Part shown: positions 53,264 to 62,313 of the stretch, piece by piece | Numbering within the stretch: the stretch's first letter is position 1 | How the letters are laid out: each line of letters starts with the position of its first letter | Source: Lewinellaceae bacterium | GTDB taxonomy: Bacteria; Bacteroidota; Bacteroidia; Chitinophagales; Saprospiraceae | Length of the DNA stretch: 64,000 bases | Assembly (NCBI GenBank): GCA_020636375.1 | Contig: JACJXZ010000003.1 | Location: 496,001-560,000, forward strand | Direction of reading: 5' to 3' | Notes under the pieces: model-generated | Databases searched by the model: none | Told to the model about the DNA's origin: nothing | Seen by the model: only the letters and a program-made list of their open reading frames with translations | Translations under genes and position numbers: made by a program

Positions 53264-55886
53264 AACTCCCCCCAATATTCGAAGCGATCCCAAGCAGGAT
53301 GCCCCAGTCCTTGTACTTTCCATCCTGGAAGGAAACGGCGGCCTCCAGGCGGAGGAAACGGAAAATGTTGTCAATGGAGTAGCCCACCTCCGTGTAATGA
53401 TCCGAGGTTGGCGTGGCCAGGTAATTGACGAACACGTTCTCCTTGATGCCCAGCAGCCACACCTCCGGAATCTGGGTGAACAGCAGCTTGCGGAACTGGT
53501 AATGCACATGGGCAGCGGCAAATTTGTCCATCGTGCTGTGCTCATAGTAGGGCAGCAGCCGGAAGCTGCCCACCGGATCGGCAGTGACCAGCAGGATGCG
53601 GTTGCCCATGAAGTGGCGGTAGTCGGCAAAGCCGGCGTAGTTGTTGCTGAGGAACAAACCCGCCTCCACCTTGAAGTCGACGATGCCGCGTACGCCGGGG
53701 CGGAATTTGTGCTGAATGCCCACTTCCAGGTAGCTGTAATCGGTGGCGCTTTCGGCTATATCCTTCAGGCCCTGGCGGTAGGCCAGGCGCAGCTCCGGGG
53801 AGGAGTATTCGATCGGCTCCTTCACCTTGTTTTTGATGCGGTACTTCTGCCAGGGGCGGGCAACGGCGCTGAAGCCGAGGACGAACGCTTTTTCCGTTTC
53901 GGGCACTTCGCCTTTCAGCTCTTCATTATCCGGAATATTGGGCGCGTAGATGCGATCTTCTTTATTGAACCACACCTGGGTGGTGGTATTCTCCAGCCGG
54001 TAGCGGTTGGCCCATTCGGCACTGAAGTTGAGGGTGATATTTTCCCGCAGCCGGTTGCTGTGGGTGAGTTTCAGGTAATCCTTTTCATAGAGGCTGATGT
54101 AGTTGCGCTCTTCCACCAGGTTGAGGTAGGTGTTGAACAGGTTGCTGATCGGCTCCTGGGGGTTGTACTGGTAGATGTAGCGGCCGCCCTCCAGGTTGAA
54201 ATTATCCCGCCCGGCTTTGGGGCCGTAGGTGTAACTGAGCTGCCCCTTGCCGGTCAGCTTTTCCCGGGCAAAGGCGTAGCGGGGGGTGACAGTAAAGGCG
54301 AACCGGTTGTTCCGGTTGATGGAGTAGGAGAGGTCGGTGTGCAGGTTGAAACCCTCCACCGGATTGAAGAAGAAGCGGTCCCACAGGGAACCATGGGCGA
54401 CATGCTGTTTTTCTCCAACCTTGTAGTTGCTGCCGCCGATGATGTCCAGGGGGCTGAATCCGCTGCGTTTTTTCCGGCGCCCGACCGACTCCAGCGAGTC
54501 GGCGGCTTCTTTTTCGGCCTCCACTACCGCCAGGCTGTCCAGGCGTTCATAGCCTTTGACTTCCTGTTGGGTGAGGGGTACGGGGCGGATGGCTTCCCAG
54601 TAGGCGGAGTCGCGCTTGCGGGCCAGGGAGTCGACCTCGAAGGTAGTGTTCATGACCACTTCCGGCTCTTCCTGTTCCCAGCGTTCTTCTTTTTCGTATT
54701 CCCGCATCAGCTGGCGCAACTCCTTGCGGGTAAGCTCTTCGCCGGAAGCCAGGCGTTCCTTGATTTCGGCGTTTTTGCTTTCTCCTTCTGCCCGGTTGCG
54801 CTCCAGTTCGGCCGCCAGTTCCCTGTTCAGTTTTTCGTCGATCACCTGGAAATCGGCGTCCAGCTCCGGGTTGAGCTCGATCTCGTAGTCGCTCACGGTG
54901 GCGAGGTAGTTGTATTCGAAATCAAAACCCAGGATTTTACCATCTATATAGAATTTATGGCTGACCGGCATCCAGGCCTTATCTTCTATAGGAGCATAGA
55001 CCTGGTCGATATTTACGGCAAACCCCAGCTTGTAGGTCTTAAGCGACAAGCTGTAAATGCTCCACCAGTCCTCCACAATATAGATATACCCCTCGAACAC
55101 CCCTTCTCCCCGGCTGCGCGGGATCACCTGTATTTTATTGACGCCGTAGCCGCGGTCCAGGAAAAAGCCTTCGTATTTGAATTTATAATAACCAAAGGCT
55201 TTGGGGGATAAGGGCGAGACCGTCTCCGCGATCTCGGGTTCGTAGAAGCTGCCGTTGATGTAATTGTTGGGCCCCATGTCGTTGTCGTCGCCGCTGGTGT
55301 ATATGGAAATGACCTTTTCTTTAAAGGTGCTGGGCCGCTGGTATTCGATGCGGCTGACCGATTCGGAGGTGAAGGCCACGGTGGAGTCGATGCCCTCCTT
55401 TGCCATGGCTTTGCGCAGGAAGAAGGGAGAGTCCTTGAGCCGGCCCGACCCTTTGATGTAGACCATAGCTTTATAGCTGTCCAGTTGCTGCCGGTGGTAG
55501 CTGGCCTTGGCGATGGCCTTGCGCATGACCGTGTAGGCGGGGTCTTCCCGGCCCTCGTAAAGGACTACTTCCGGCAACTGCATAGGCTGTTCCTGAAGGC
55601 TGACGTTGAGCAGCTCCATGCGCTGCCCGACGCGGATTTCCCGCGCTTCGGTCTTGTAGCCCAGAAACTGGAAAACGAGGGTGTAATTGCCGGGTTCCAG
55701 GCGGAGTTCGTAGTACCCCTCTTCGTTTGTCGTAGCGCCGCTGCCCGTCTGCTGGACAAAAATGGTCGCATAGGCCAGCGGTTTGCCGTGGGTATCCGTC
55801 ACTCTTCCGGAAACGCCGCCGGCAAGCAGGGTAGGCACAACAAAAAGGAAAAAAAAGGCAGTGGCGAGAGCATTCTTTTTGAGCAT
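53250..55886 (-). CDS. outer-membrane protein: carboxypeptidase-regulatory-like domain plus DUF5686
   Basis: An 878-residue Bacteroidota outer-membrane protein. It has a signal peptide (about 1-22), a CarboxypepD_reg-like beta-sandwich (about 24-105, VSGRVTDTHGKPLAYATIFV to the end of the LLNVSLQEQP strand), a central charged region (about 380-440, with Glu/Arg-rich coiled-coil character), and a DUF5686 C-terminal barrel-like region of many amphipathic strands ending in FTVR, as for outer-membrane barrels. Members occur in most Bacteroidota; the function is unknown. It is convergent with the caspase cluster and shares no operon. Confidence 0.88.
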   Translation of the reverse strand: MLKKNALATAFFFLFVVPTLLAGGVSGRVTDTHGKPLAYATIFVQQTGSGATTNEEGYYELRLEPGNYTLVFQFLGYKTEAREIRVGQRMELLNVSLQEQPMQLPEVVLYEGREDPAYTVMRKAIAKASYHRQQLDSYKAMVYIKGSGRLKDSPFFLRKAMAKEGIDSTVAFTSESVSRIEYQRPSTFKEKVISIYTSGDDNDMGPNNYINGSFYEPEIAETVSPLSPKAFGYYKFKYEGFFLDRGYGVNKIQVIPRSRGEGVFEGYIYIVEDWWSIYSLSLKTYKLGFAVNIDQVYAPIEDKAWMPVSHKFYIDGKILGFDFEYNYLATVSDYEIELNPELDADFQVIDEKLNRELAAELERNRAEGESKNAEIKERLASGEELTRKELRQLMREYEKEERWEQEEPEVVMNTTFEVDSLARKRDSAYWEAIRPVPLTQQEVKGYERLDSLAVVEAEKEAADSLESVGRRKKRSGFSPLDIIGGSNYKVGEKQHVAHGSLWDRFFFNPVEGFNLHTDLSYSINRNNRFAFTVTPRYAFAREKLTGKGQLSYTYGPKAGRDNFNLEGGRYIYQYNPQEPISNLFNTYLNLVEERNYISLYEKDYLKLTHSNRLRENITLNFSAEWANRYRLENTTTQVWFNKEDRIYAPNIPDNEELKGEVPETEKAFVLGFSAVARPWQKYRIKNKVKEPIEYSSPELRLAYRQGLKDIAESATDYSYLEVGIQHKFRPGVRGIVDFKVEAGLFLSNNYAGFADYRHFMGNRILLVTADPVGSFRLLPYYEHSTMDKFAAAHVHYQFRKLLFTQIPEVWLLGIKENVFVNYLATPTSDHYTEVGYSIDNIFRFLRLEAAVSFQDGKYKDWGILLGIASNIGGSFTVR

Positions 55887-56065
55887 AGCTTTTTTTTAAG
55901 CCGGGAAGATGGAAAGAACCGGGACAAAGGGACAAATTTTTTTGGTAAAAAGAGCAAAAATGTCGCTGAGGGATACCTTTGGGAGGGGACTGTTCTGCAT
56001 CAGTAGTAGTGGATGGGTTGTTGAACGCGGCAGGCACAAAGGGGTTATTGGGTTATTAACTGCAA

Positions 56066-56260
56066 TTAATACTACTTTGTCACTTTAGAAAATTAACCGC
56101 AGAGACCGCGGGGAACCACAGCGTTCTAACATTTCTCTGTGGTCCCCTGCGCTCCCTGCGGTTTGAATTTCAGGCGCTGAGAGTGCCGGGCAACTGCTGG
56201 CCAGCAGTTGTCCGGCTCACCATCTGCGGCCCTTGCTTTAAAGTGACAAAGTAGTATTAA
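56066..56260. mobile_element. MITE-like element with perfect 22-bp terminal inverted repeats
   Basis: A 195-bp element whose ends are exact 22-bp inverted repeats: TTAATACTACTTTGTCACTT plus TA (56066-56087), and the complement (56239-56260). The interior is itself palindromic (ACCGCAGAGACCGCGGGGAA against CTGTGGTCCCCTGCG...CTGCGGT). No coding frame. It abuts R2 copy 3. The surrounding gap 55887-56595 has no gene that I can support. Confidence 0.72.
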
Positions 56261-56385
56261 GTAAGCGGACACAATTAGCGTAACAATATCACAATATAGC
56301 CATATAACAATTGCCCCAGGAATAGCGCTGCCAAGCCACGGTTCCGGAGCAGCATTAGTTACAATAAATGTGCCCAACTACTTAG
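56259..56385 (-). mobile_element. MITE-like repeat R2, copy 3
   Basis: Starts AAGTAAGCGGACACAATTAG and ends AATGTGCCCAACTACTTAG; it matches copies 1 and 2 throughout, apart from a short extra ATCACAATA. The first bases overlap the end of the 195-bp element, so one probably inserted beside or into the other. Confidence 0.7.
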
Positions 56386-56595
56386 CCCGGGTATGGGCAA
56401 CAACAAATAACCATCCCCGGCTCCTCCTGGGAAATAACCGCCTCGGAACTCCGCCCGGACACCCTTGCCCGGTTAACCATTTACCAGGCACGGCTGTTTA
56501 CAATAAGGCACGCAATTCCATAAAAACCAGGAAGCACCCCAATAAATTGCGCTAAAAACCGTATTTTACATTCTCATAAATTTAGCTATTATATT

Positions 56596-56928
56596 ATGGC
56601 AGTACTGAGATTTTTCAAGTTGCCCAAGCACCAGCAGTACCAATACCGGCCACGTTTCTGGGATCCCAAAAAAGAAGAGCGGGAAGAACGGCTGAAGCAG
56701 ATCGAAGCGGTGAAGGAAGGAGACGCAGAAGCCCTCAAGGCCCGCCTGTCCGCCAATTTCCGCAAGGGCTACGCCAAAGACACCAGCTTCCGCCAACGGC
56801 AAATGATGCGCTCCAACCTCATCCTGCTGGGCGTGCTTGCCGTGCTGGTCATTTTATCCTACCTCTTCATTACCGTATATTTGCCCCAGATCGCTGACCG
56901 CGTGGGAAGCGGGGGGACGGGGTTTTAG
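56596..56928 (+). CDS. small conserved membrane protein upstream of mutL
   Basis: A 110-residue protein. A basic soluble N-terminus (KLPKHQQYQYRPRFWDPKKEER) is followed by a charged helix and one transmembrane segment near the end (LILLGVLAVLVILSYLFITVYL). The YxPRxxDP pattern is found in small Bacteroidota proteins that sit next to mutL, sometimes misannotated as riboflavin synthase subunit; no enzymatic motif is present. The mutL start is 85 bases downstream, so they may be co-transcribed. Confidence 0.75.
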   Translation: MAVLRFFKLPKHQQYQYRPRFWDPKKEEREERLKQIEAVKEGDAEALKARLSANFRKGYAKDTSFRQRQMMRSNLILLGVLAVLVILSYLFITVYLPQIADRVGSGGTGF

Positions 56929-57013
56929 GGAAGGAATGATGGAATTTTACCCGGCCGAGGCACGAGGACGGGGAAGGAATGAATGAATTTCGATAAATAA
57001 AGGAGATCACACT

Positions 57014-58909
57014 ATGGCTGATATCATTCAGCTGCTACCCGACGCTATTGCCAACCAGATTGCCGCAGGCGAAGTCATTCAGCGTCCGGCTTCAGTGGTT
57101 AAGGAGTTGATGGAAAATTCGATCGATGCCGGAAGTACGGACATCAAGCTTGTCGTCAAAGAAGCCGGCAAGACGCTCATCCAGGTGATCGACAACGGCT
57201 GCGGCATGACGGAGACGGACGCCCGCATGTCCTTCGAACGGCATGCCACCTCCAAAATCCGGCAGGCCAAAGACCTGTTCGCCATCCGGACCATGGGTTT
57301 CCGGGGAGAAGCGCTGGCCTCCATTGCTGCCATTGCCCACGTGGAGATGCGCACCCGCCGGCAGTCCGACGAACTGGGCACGCTGATCCAGATGGAAGGC
57401 TCGGAAGTGAAGAGCCAGGAGGCCTGCCAGTGTTCCGGCGGCACGGCACTCTCGGTGAAGAACCTGTTTTTCAACGTGCCGGCGCGCCGCAATTTCCTCA
57501 AGTCCAACTCTCTGGAGATGCGGTACATCATCGATGAATTTCAGCGCATCGCCATCGCCAACCCGGATATTTTCTTTTCCCTGCACCACAACGGCTCGGA
57601 GGTGTTCCACCTGCCGCCCGGCAACCTGCGCCAGCGGCTGACCGGCATCTTCGGCGCCAACTCCAACAAAAAGCTGGTGCCGGTGGCGGAAGAAACCGAT
57701 ATCCTGAAGCTCACCGGATTCGTGGGCAAGCCCGAATTTGCGAAGAAGACCCGGGGGGAGCAGTACTTTTACGTCAACAACCGCTTCATCAAAAGCTCGT
57801 ACCTCAACCACGCTGTGGTCAGCGCCTACGAGAACCTGCTGCCGGCGGATACCTACCCGCTATACGTCATTTTCATGGAGACCGACCCGGCGCGCATCGA
57901 CATCAACGTCCACCCTACCAAACAGGAGATCAAGTTCGAAGACGAACGGCTGGTCTACAATTACCTCAAGGTGGCTGTCCGCCACTCCCTGGGGCAATAC
58001 AGCATCATGCCTTCTCTCGATTTCGATATCGACACCAACTTTGCCAACGCCACCCGCATCAAACCGCGGCCGCGGCGCGATGAAACGGTGCGCTCGGCTT
58101 CCTCCCCGCCGTCCTCCTCCGCCCGCCCGGCGGGCAACAGCGAACCGGCCGGCGACGACGCCCGGCGCGCCAACAACCTCCGCAACTGGCAGGAATTGTA
58201 CGAAGGGCTGGATGCGTTCGACAGCGAAGGGCCAGCGGAAAAACCGGGCGCGCCCGGCCCGAAGCCTCTGACCCTGGAAAGCAACTGGCACCAGGATCAA
58301 CCCGGAAGCGAAGAGTCGAAAATAACTGGTACAGAACGACAACAGCGCAAAGAACCCTATCAGGTCCACAACACCTATATCGCCAGCCAGATCAAGTCGG
58401 GCCTGGTGCTGATCGACCAGCAATCGGCCCACGAACGCATCCTCTATGAGCGCTTTCTCGACGTGCTGAAACAACAGAAAGCCTCCACTCAAAACCAGCT
58501 GTTCCCGCGGACGCTGACCCTCTCCCCGAATGACGCCGCCCTGCTCAAGGACATCCTGGAGCAGGTCAACCTGCTGGGCTTCGACATCCAGGAGTTCGGC
58601 GTCAATACCTTCGTGATCAACGGGCTGCCGGCGGAGATGGCCGGCAAGCAGGACGAGGTGGAGGTGATCGAATCGTTGCTCGAACAATACAAGGGAGAAC
58701 TGGATGTGAAACTGGATACCCGGGAACAAATCGCCCGCGCTATGGCCCGCAGCGCTGCCATCAAGCGGGGGCAGCCGCTCAGCGCCGGCGAGATGCAGAT
58801 GCTGATCGACCAGCTGTTCGCCTGCCAGGCACCGTTCAAAAGCCCGTCGGGCCGCAACTGCTTTATCACGTTCGAACTGGACGAACTGGCTAAACGTTTT
58901 GAGGGTTGA
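57014..58909 (+). CDS. mutL: DNA mismatch repair protein MutL
   Basis: MutL links MutS recognition to strand excision. The 631 residues have a GHL ATPase N-terminus (LPDAIANQIAAGEVIQRPAS, ELMENSIDAGS, IDNGCGM, RHATSKI, TMGFRGEALASIAAI), a linker of low complexity (about 350-440), and a C-terminal dimerisation domain. The C-terminal nuclease motif DQHAxxExxxxE reads DQQSAHERILYE here, and the ACK and CPHGRP motifs of latent MutL endonucleases are not recognisable (ARS, SPSGRN), so endonuclease activity is doubtful. It lies in the order small membrane protein-mutL-rhomboid-rhomboid-endonuclease, a common Bacteroidota block. Confidence 0.96.
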   Translation: MADIIQLLPDAIANQIAAGEVIQRPASVVKELMENSIDAGSTDIKLVVKEAGKTLIQVIDNGCGMTETDARMSFERHATSKIRQAKDLFAIRTMGFRGEALASIAAIAHVEMRTRRQSDELGTLIQMEGSEVKSQEACQCSGGTALSVKNLFFNVPARRNFLKSNSLEMRYIIDEFQRIAIANPDIFFSLHHNGSEVFHLPPGNLRQRLTGIFGANSNKKLVPVAEETDILKLTGFVGKPEFAKKTRGEQYFYVNNRFIKSSYLNHAVVSAYENLLPADTYPLYVIFMETDPARIDINVHPTKQEIKFEDERLVYNYLKVAVRHSLGQYSIMPSLDFDIDTNFANATRIKPRPRRDETVRSASSPPSSSARPAGNSEPAGDDARRANNLRNWQELYEGLDAFDSEGPAEKPGAPGPKPLTLESNWHQDQPGSEESKITGTERQQRKEPYQVHNTYIASQIKSGLVLIDQQSAHERILYERFLDVLKQQKASTQNQLFPRTLTLSPNDAALLKDILEQVNLLGFDIQEFGVNTFVINGLPAEMAGKQDEVEVIESLLEQYKGELDVKLDTREQIARAMARSAAIKRGQPLSAGEMQMLIDQLFACQAPFKSPSGRNCFITFELDELAKRFEG

Positions 58910-58954
58910 AGCGTTCCTATAAAGAATTTATGACCCTTTCACACCGGCACATTT

Positions 58955-59602
58955 ATGCTTAGGATCACGGACGTTGTAAAGCACCTGCTCATCATCAATA
59001 TACTGATGTTCTTCGGTACCTTGCTGATGGGCGAGCCCACCTGGGGGGCCTCTCTGAATGATATGGAATGGGGGCGTTACATACTGGCGATTTTTTACCC
59101 GGCTTCCCCCTTTTTCCAGCCCTATCAGATCGTCACGCACATGTTCATGCACGCCGATATCACGCACCTGTTCTTCAATATGTTCGGCTTGTTTATGTTC
59201 GGCCCGCCGCTGGAGGCGGCGCTCGGGCCCAAGCGGTTCCTGTATTTCTACCTGTTTACCGGCTTCGGGGCGCTGGCCCTGCACCTGTTCGTTAAATATA
59301 TCGAGCTGAACTTCCTGGGTGCCGACCCGATCATCATGCACTACCCGGCCCTGGGCGCTTCGGGAGCTATTTTCGGCCTGCTGGCCGGATTCGGCACGCT
59401 CTTCCCCAACCAGGTGATCCAGTTGCTGTTTCCCCCCATCCCGATGAAAGCCAAGTACTTCGTGCTGATATACGGGGGTATCGAATTGTTTATGGGTTTC
59501 GGCGGCGCCGGGTCGGGCGTGGCACATTTTGCACATGTAGGCGGCGCGGTATTCGGATTCTTGTTAATTTTGTACTGGCAGAGGTATGGGTCGAGGCTCT
59601 AG
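58955..59602 (+). CDS. rhomboid family intramembrane serine protease
   Basis: A 215-residue rhomboid with six transmembrane helices. The catalytic Ser is in the GASGAIFGLL motif and the His in VAHFAHVGGAVFGF; the N-terminal HADITHLFFNMFGLFMFG holds the usual His/Asn of the oxyanion region. It cleaves single-span membrane proteins inside the membrane; the target is unknown. It starts 45 bases after mutL and is followed 29 bases later by a second rhomboid. Confidence 0.93.
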   Translation: MLRITDVVKHLLIINILMFFGTLLMGEPTWGASLNDMEWGRYILAIFYPASPFFQPYQIVTHMFMHADITHLFFNMFGLFMFGPPLEAALGPKRFLYFYLFTGFGALALHLFVKYIELNFLGADPIIMHYPALGASGAIFGLLAGFGTLFPNQVIQLLFPPIPMKAKYFVLIYGGIELFMGFGGAGSGVAHFAHVGGAVFGFLLILYWQRYGSRL

Positions 59603-59631
59603 TGAATTTTTAACCTGAACAGCGAGAAATA

Positions 59632-60582
59632 ATGTTGCAGTCAATCTGGGATGATGTCAAGCGGGAATTCAGCTACGGTAATATGGTTACCCGTATTATC
59701 ATCATCAATATCATCATATTTGTTGTCGTAAACCTTACCGACCTTTTCCTGTACATCGGCAATGGCGGCAAACCCTCTCCGTTTTACGATACCTTCCTCC
59801 ACTTTTTTTGCATGTCTTCCGACTGGAAGTTCTTGCTGACCCACCCCTGGGGCATTTTCACCAGCATGTTCCTGCACGAGGGCTTCTGGCACATCCTCTG
59901 GAATATGCTGTTCATGTACTGGTTCGGGCGCATCGTCAGCGACTTTATCGGCAACCAGCGCATCCTGCCCATCTACCTGCTGGGCGGCATCGCCGGGGGG
60001 ATAATGTATTTCGCAACGGCCAACCTGCTGCCCTACGGCGAGATGGGCGGCCGGTTCGCCCTCGGCGCTTCCGGCGCAGTGATGGCCATCGTAGTGGCCG
60101 CCGGGGCGATCGCGCCGGACTACATCATGCGCCTGCTGTTCATCGGCGATGTCAAGCTGAAATACATCGTCGCCGTGCTGGTCTTCCTCGACCTCATCCT
60201 GATCCCGAAAGGAGGTAATACCGGCGGGCATTTTGCCCACCTGGGCGGGGCGGCCTTCGGCTGGTTCTTCGTCTTCCAGCTCCGGAACGGCAACGACTGG
60301 TCGGCACCGGTGAACAACGTGCTGGACACCATCAGCAACTTCTTCCGCAGCCTGTTCAGCGGCGGCCGCAAGAGCCGCCCCAAGGTCGTTTACCGCAACC
60401 CCAACCGCACCGCCAACCGGAGCCGCAGCCGTTCCAGCAGCCGCGGCGAGGCTTCCTCCGACAGCAACGGCAAGGGCCATCAGGAGCGCCTCGACGCCAT
60501 CCTCGACAAGATCAAAAAATCGGGCTACGAGAGCCTCTCCAGGGAAGAGAAAGAATTCCTGTTCAATGCGAGCAAAAAGTAA
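59632..60582 (+). CDS. rhomboid family protease with basic C-terminal extension
   Basis: A 316-residue rhomboid. The conserved HEGFWHILWNMLFMYWFGR, LGASGAVMAIVVAAG (catalytic Ser) and GGHFAHLGGAAFGWF (catalytic His) are present. After the six-helix core comes a cytoplasmic tail of about 100 residues, Arg/Ser/Asn-rich (PNRTANRSRSRSSSR), ending in a helix LDAILDKIKKSGYESLSREEKEFL. The tail resembles the C-terminal helix of other Bacteroidota rhomboids. The 3' end overlaps the next gene by 17 bases. Confidence 0.93.
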   Translation: MLQSIWDDVKREFSYGNMVTRIIIINIIIFVVVNLTDLFLYIGNGGKPSPFYDTFLHFFCMSSDWKFLLTHPWGIFTSMFLHEGFWHILWNMLFMYWFGRIVSDFIGNQRILPIYLLGGIAGGIMYFATANLLPYGEMGGRFALGASGAVMAIVVAAGAIAPDYIMRLLFIGDVKLKYIVAVLVFLDLILIPKGGNTGGHFAHLGGAAFGWFFVFQLRNGNDWSAPVNNVLDTISNFFRSLFSGGRKSRPKVVYRNPNRTANRSRSRSSSRGEASSDSNGKGHQERLDAILDKIKKSGYESLSREEKEFLFNASKK

Positions 60583-61633
60583 AGGCTACTGGCTGCTGCG
60601 GTGGCTAAACATACTGCTCATCCTGGTTACCCTCCTCGCCTACCTGGCACCTTATGTCAGCCCGGCTGCTTTCTGGCCTATGTCGTTCTTCGGCCTGCTC
60701 TACCCCTGGCTGCTGCTCGGCAATATCCTGTGCATCATCGGCTGGCTGGTTCTAAAGCAATACTACTTCCTTTTTTCTCTGGCCTGCATCCTCCTCGGCT
60801 GGAGCCACTTTCAATCCTACGTGGGCCTGCATTTCGGTCCCCGGGAGTATCCGGAAGGCAGCATCCGGGCCATGACCTTCAACAGCTACAACTTCCACAA
60901 CGGCAGGAAGAACGGCGCCCGCCTCACCAAAGAAGAACTGCCGGGCACCTTCCCGCTGGAGGGGATGGATATCATCTGCTTCCAGGAGTTCCCCTCCCCC
61001 CGCCGGGTCAACTATTTTATCGACTACATCAAAGCCAACAGCCCTCTGAAACACGTCATTTTTCAAAAAGGGGGCAGCCTGGCCATCTTCTCCCGATACC
61101 CCATCAAAGGCCAGGACACGCATTACTTCCCCAACCGGGTCAACGGCTACCAGTATGCCGACCTGGACGTCGGCGGGCGAACCATCCGGCTGTTCAACGT
61201 CCACCTGCAGTCCAACTCCGTGACCAGCATCGCCGACCAGGTAGCGGAAGAGGGCGCCAACCTGCAGGACAAAAAGACGTGGCTGCGCATCCGGGGCATG
61301 ATGGGCCGCTACAAGCGGGCCGCCGTCCTCCGCGCCGAACAGGCGCAGGAAGTGGCAGACAAAATCAGGGAAAGCCCCTATCCGGTGTTGTTGTGCGGCG
61401 ATTTTAACGAAATCCCGCAATCTTATGCTTACCACATCCTCTCCCGGGGCATGCAGGATGCCTTCAAGGCCCGCGGCCGCGGCCTGGGCGTCACCTACAA
61501 CGGCCGTATCCCCGCCCTGCGGATCGACTACGTGATGGCCGGGCCGGAGTTCGAGGTGCTGGGCCACCGGATCGGGCGGGCCCGGTTTTCTGACCATTAT
61601 CCGGTTTGGGGGGTGGTGCGGCTGGTAGATTAA
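60566..61633 (+). CDS. membrane-anchored endonuclease/exonuclease/phosphatase family protein
   Basis: A 355-residue protein. Three N-terminal hydrophobic segments (about 10-95) anchor it. The metal-dependent phosphodiesterase fold follows: RAMTFNSYNFH, IICFQEFP (metal-binding Glu), VHLQSNSV (His), LLCGDFNEIPQS (Asp and Asn) and SDHYPVWG (catalytic Asp-His). Members include nucleases, sphingomyelinases and inositol phosphatases, so the substrate is open. It overlaps the second rhomboid by 17 bases, the last gene of the mutL block. Confidence 0.9.
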   Translation: MRAKSKGYWLLRWLNILLILVTLLAYLAPYVSPAAFWPMSFFGLLYPWLLLGNILCIIGWLVLKQYYFLFSLACILLGWSHFQSYVGLHFGPREYPEGSIRAMTFNSYNFHNGRKNGARLTKEELPGTFPLEGMDIICFQEFPSPRRVNYFIDYIKANSPLKHVIFQKGGSLAIFSRYPIKGQDTHYFPNRVNGYQYADLDVGGRTIRLFNVHLQSNSVTSIADQVAEEGANLQDKKTWLRIRGMMGRYKRAAVLRAEQAQEVADKIRESPYPVLLCGDFNEIPQSYAYHILSRGMQDAFKARGRGLGVTYNGRIPALRIDYVMAGPEFEVLGHRIGRARFSDHYPVWGVVRLVD

Positions 61634-61663
61634 GCTCTTTTCCATTTCTTGCTTTTTTGACTG

Positions 61664-61694
61664 TTGGAAAAGACACCCAAAATGCTTATCTTTG
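61664..61694 (+). promoter_or_regulatory. promoter of the toxin-antitoxin pair
   Basis: TTG (61664-61666), a 20-base spacer and TATCTTTG (61687-61694) give an almost ideal Bacteroidota promoter, 24 bases upstream of the toxin start. Confidence 0.7.
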
Positions 61695-61718
61695 GCGTTA
61701 GTAACAAGAGGCGTCATT

Positions 61719-62000
61719 ATGATTAAGTCTTTTGGAGATAAGGAGACGGAAAAAGTGTGGAGAGGCGAGTTCTCAAAAAAACTTCCATCTCAAATACAAG
61801 CCGTTGCGAGAAGGAAGTTGAGAATGTTGAATAACTCGCAGGATTTGGATGACTTAAGGATTCCTCCTTCTAATCATCTGGAAAAATTGAAAGGAGATTT
61901 AAAAGATTATTGCAGTATCAGAATAAACATTCAATGGCGCATCATCTTTAAATGGATAGACAGCCATTCGTACGAAGTTTCAATTATTGATTATCACTAA
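61719..62000 (+). CDS. higB: HigB-like toxin (RelE/ParE superfamily)
   Basis: A 93-residue toxin of the HigB group. It begins MIKSFGDKETEKVWRGE and has the typical helix LPSQIQAVARRKLRMLNNS, a DLRIPPSNHLEKLKGD segment, and the strand pair SIRINIQWRIIFKW ending in IIDYH. HigB toxins cleave mRNA on the ribosome. The start at 61719 is set by the promoter; nine upstream codons in frame overlap the -7 box. The antitoxin gene follows 12 bases later: toxin first, as in higBA loci. Codon use is AT-richer than the neighbours, suggesting acquisition. Confidence 0.93.
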   Translation: MIKSFGDKETEKVWRGEFSKKLPSQIQAVARRKLRMLNNSQDLDDLRIPPSNHLEKLKGDLKDYCSIRINIQWRIIFKWIDSHSYEVSIIDYH

Positions 62001-62012
62001 AAAAGGAAGGCA

Positions 62013-62312
62013 ATGGAAAAGCTGCCCAATATCCACCCCGGAGAAGTTCTATCAGAAGAGTTTTTAAAACCATTGGAGATCAGTGCCTACAGATTATCGA
62101 AAGAAATAAAAATACCACAAACCAGGATCAGTGAGATCGTGAAAGGGAAAAGAAGAATAACAGCAGACACAGCTCTAAGATTAAGCGTATATTTCGGCAA
62201 TTCCCCGAAGTTTTGGCTGGGCCTGCAGGATGACTATGACCTGGAAGAACAGGCCGGCGTTTTATCGGAAGAGCTGATGGAAATAAAGCCCTACAGGGGA
62301 AATGCGGCTTAG
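62013..62312 (+). CDS. higA: HigA-like antitoxin (XRE helix-turn-helix)
   Basis: A 99-residue antitoxin. The N-terminus, NIHPGEVLSEEFLKPLEISAYRL, is the HigA signature, and the helix-turn-helix KEIKIPQTRISEIVKGKRRIT follows, then ALRLSVYFGNSPKFWLGLQDDYDLE. It would bind the toxin and repress the shared promoter. Confidence 0.94.
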   Translation: MEKLPNIHPGEVLSEEFLKPLEISAYRLSKEIKIPQTRISEIVKGKRRITADTALRLSVYFGNSPKFWLGLQDDYDLEEQAGVLSEELMEIKPYRGNAA

Positions 62313-62313
62313 T

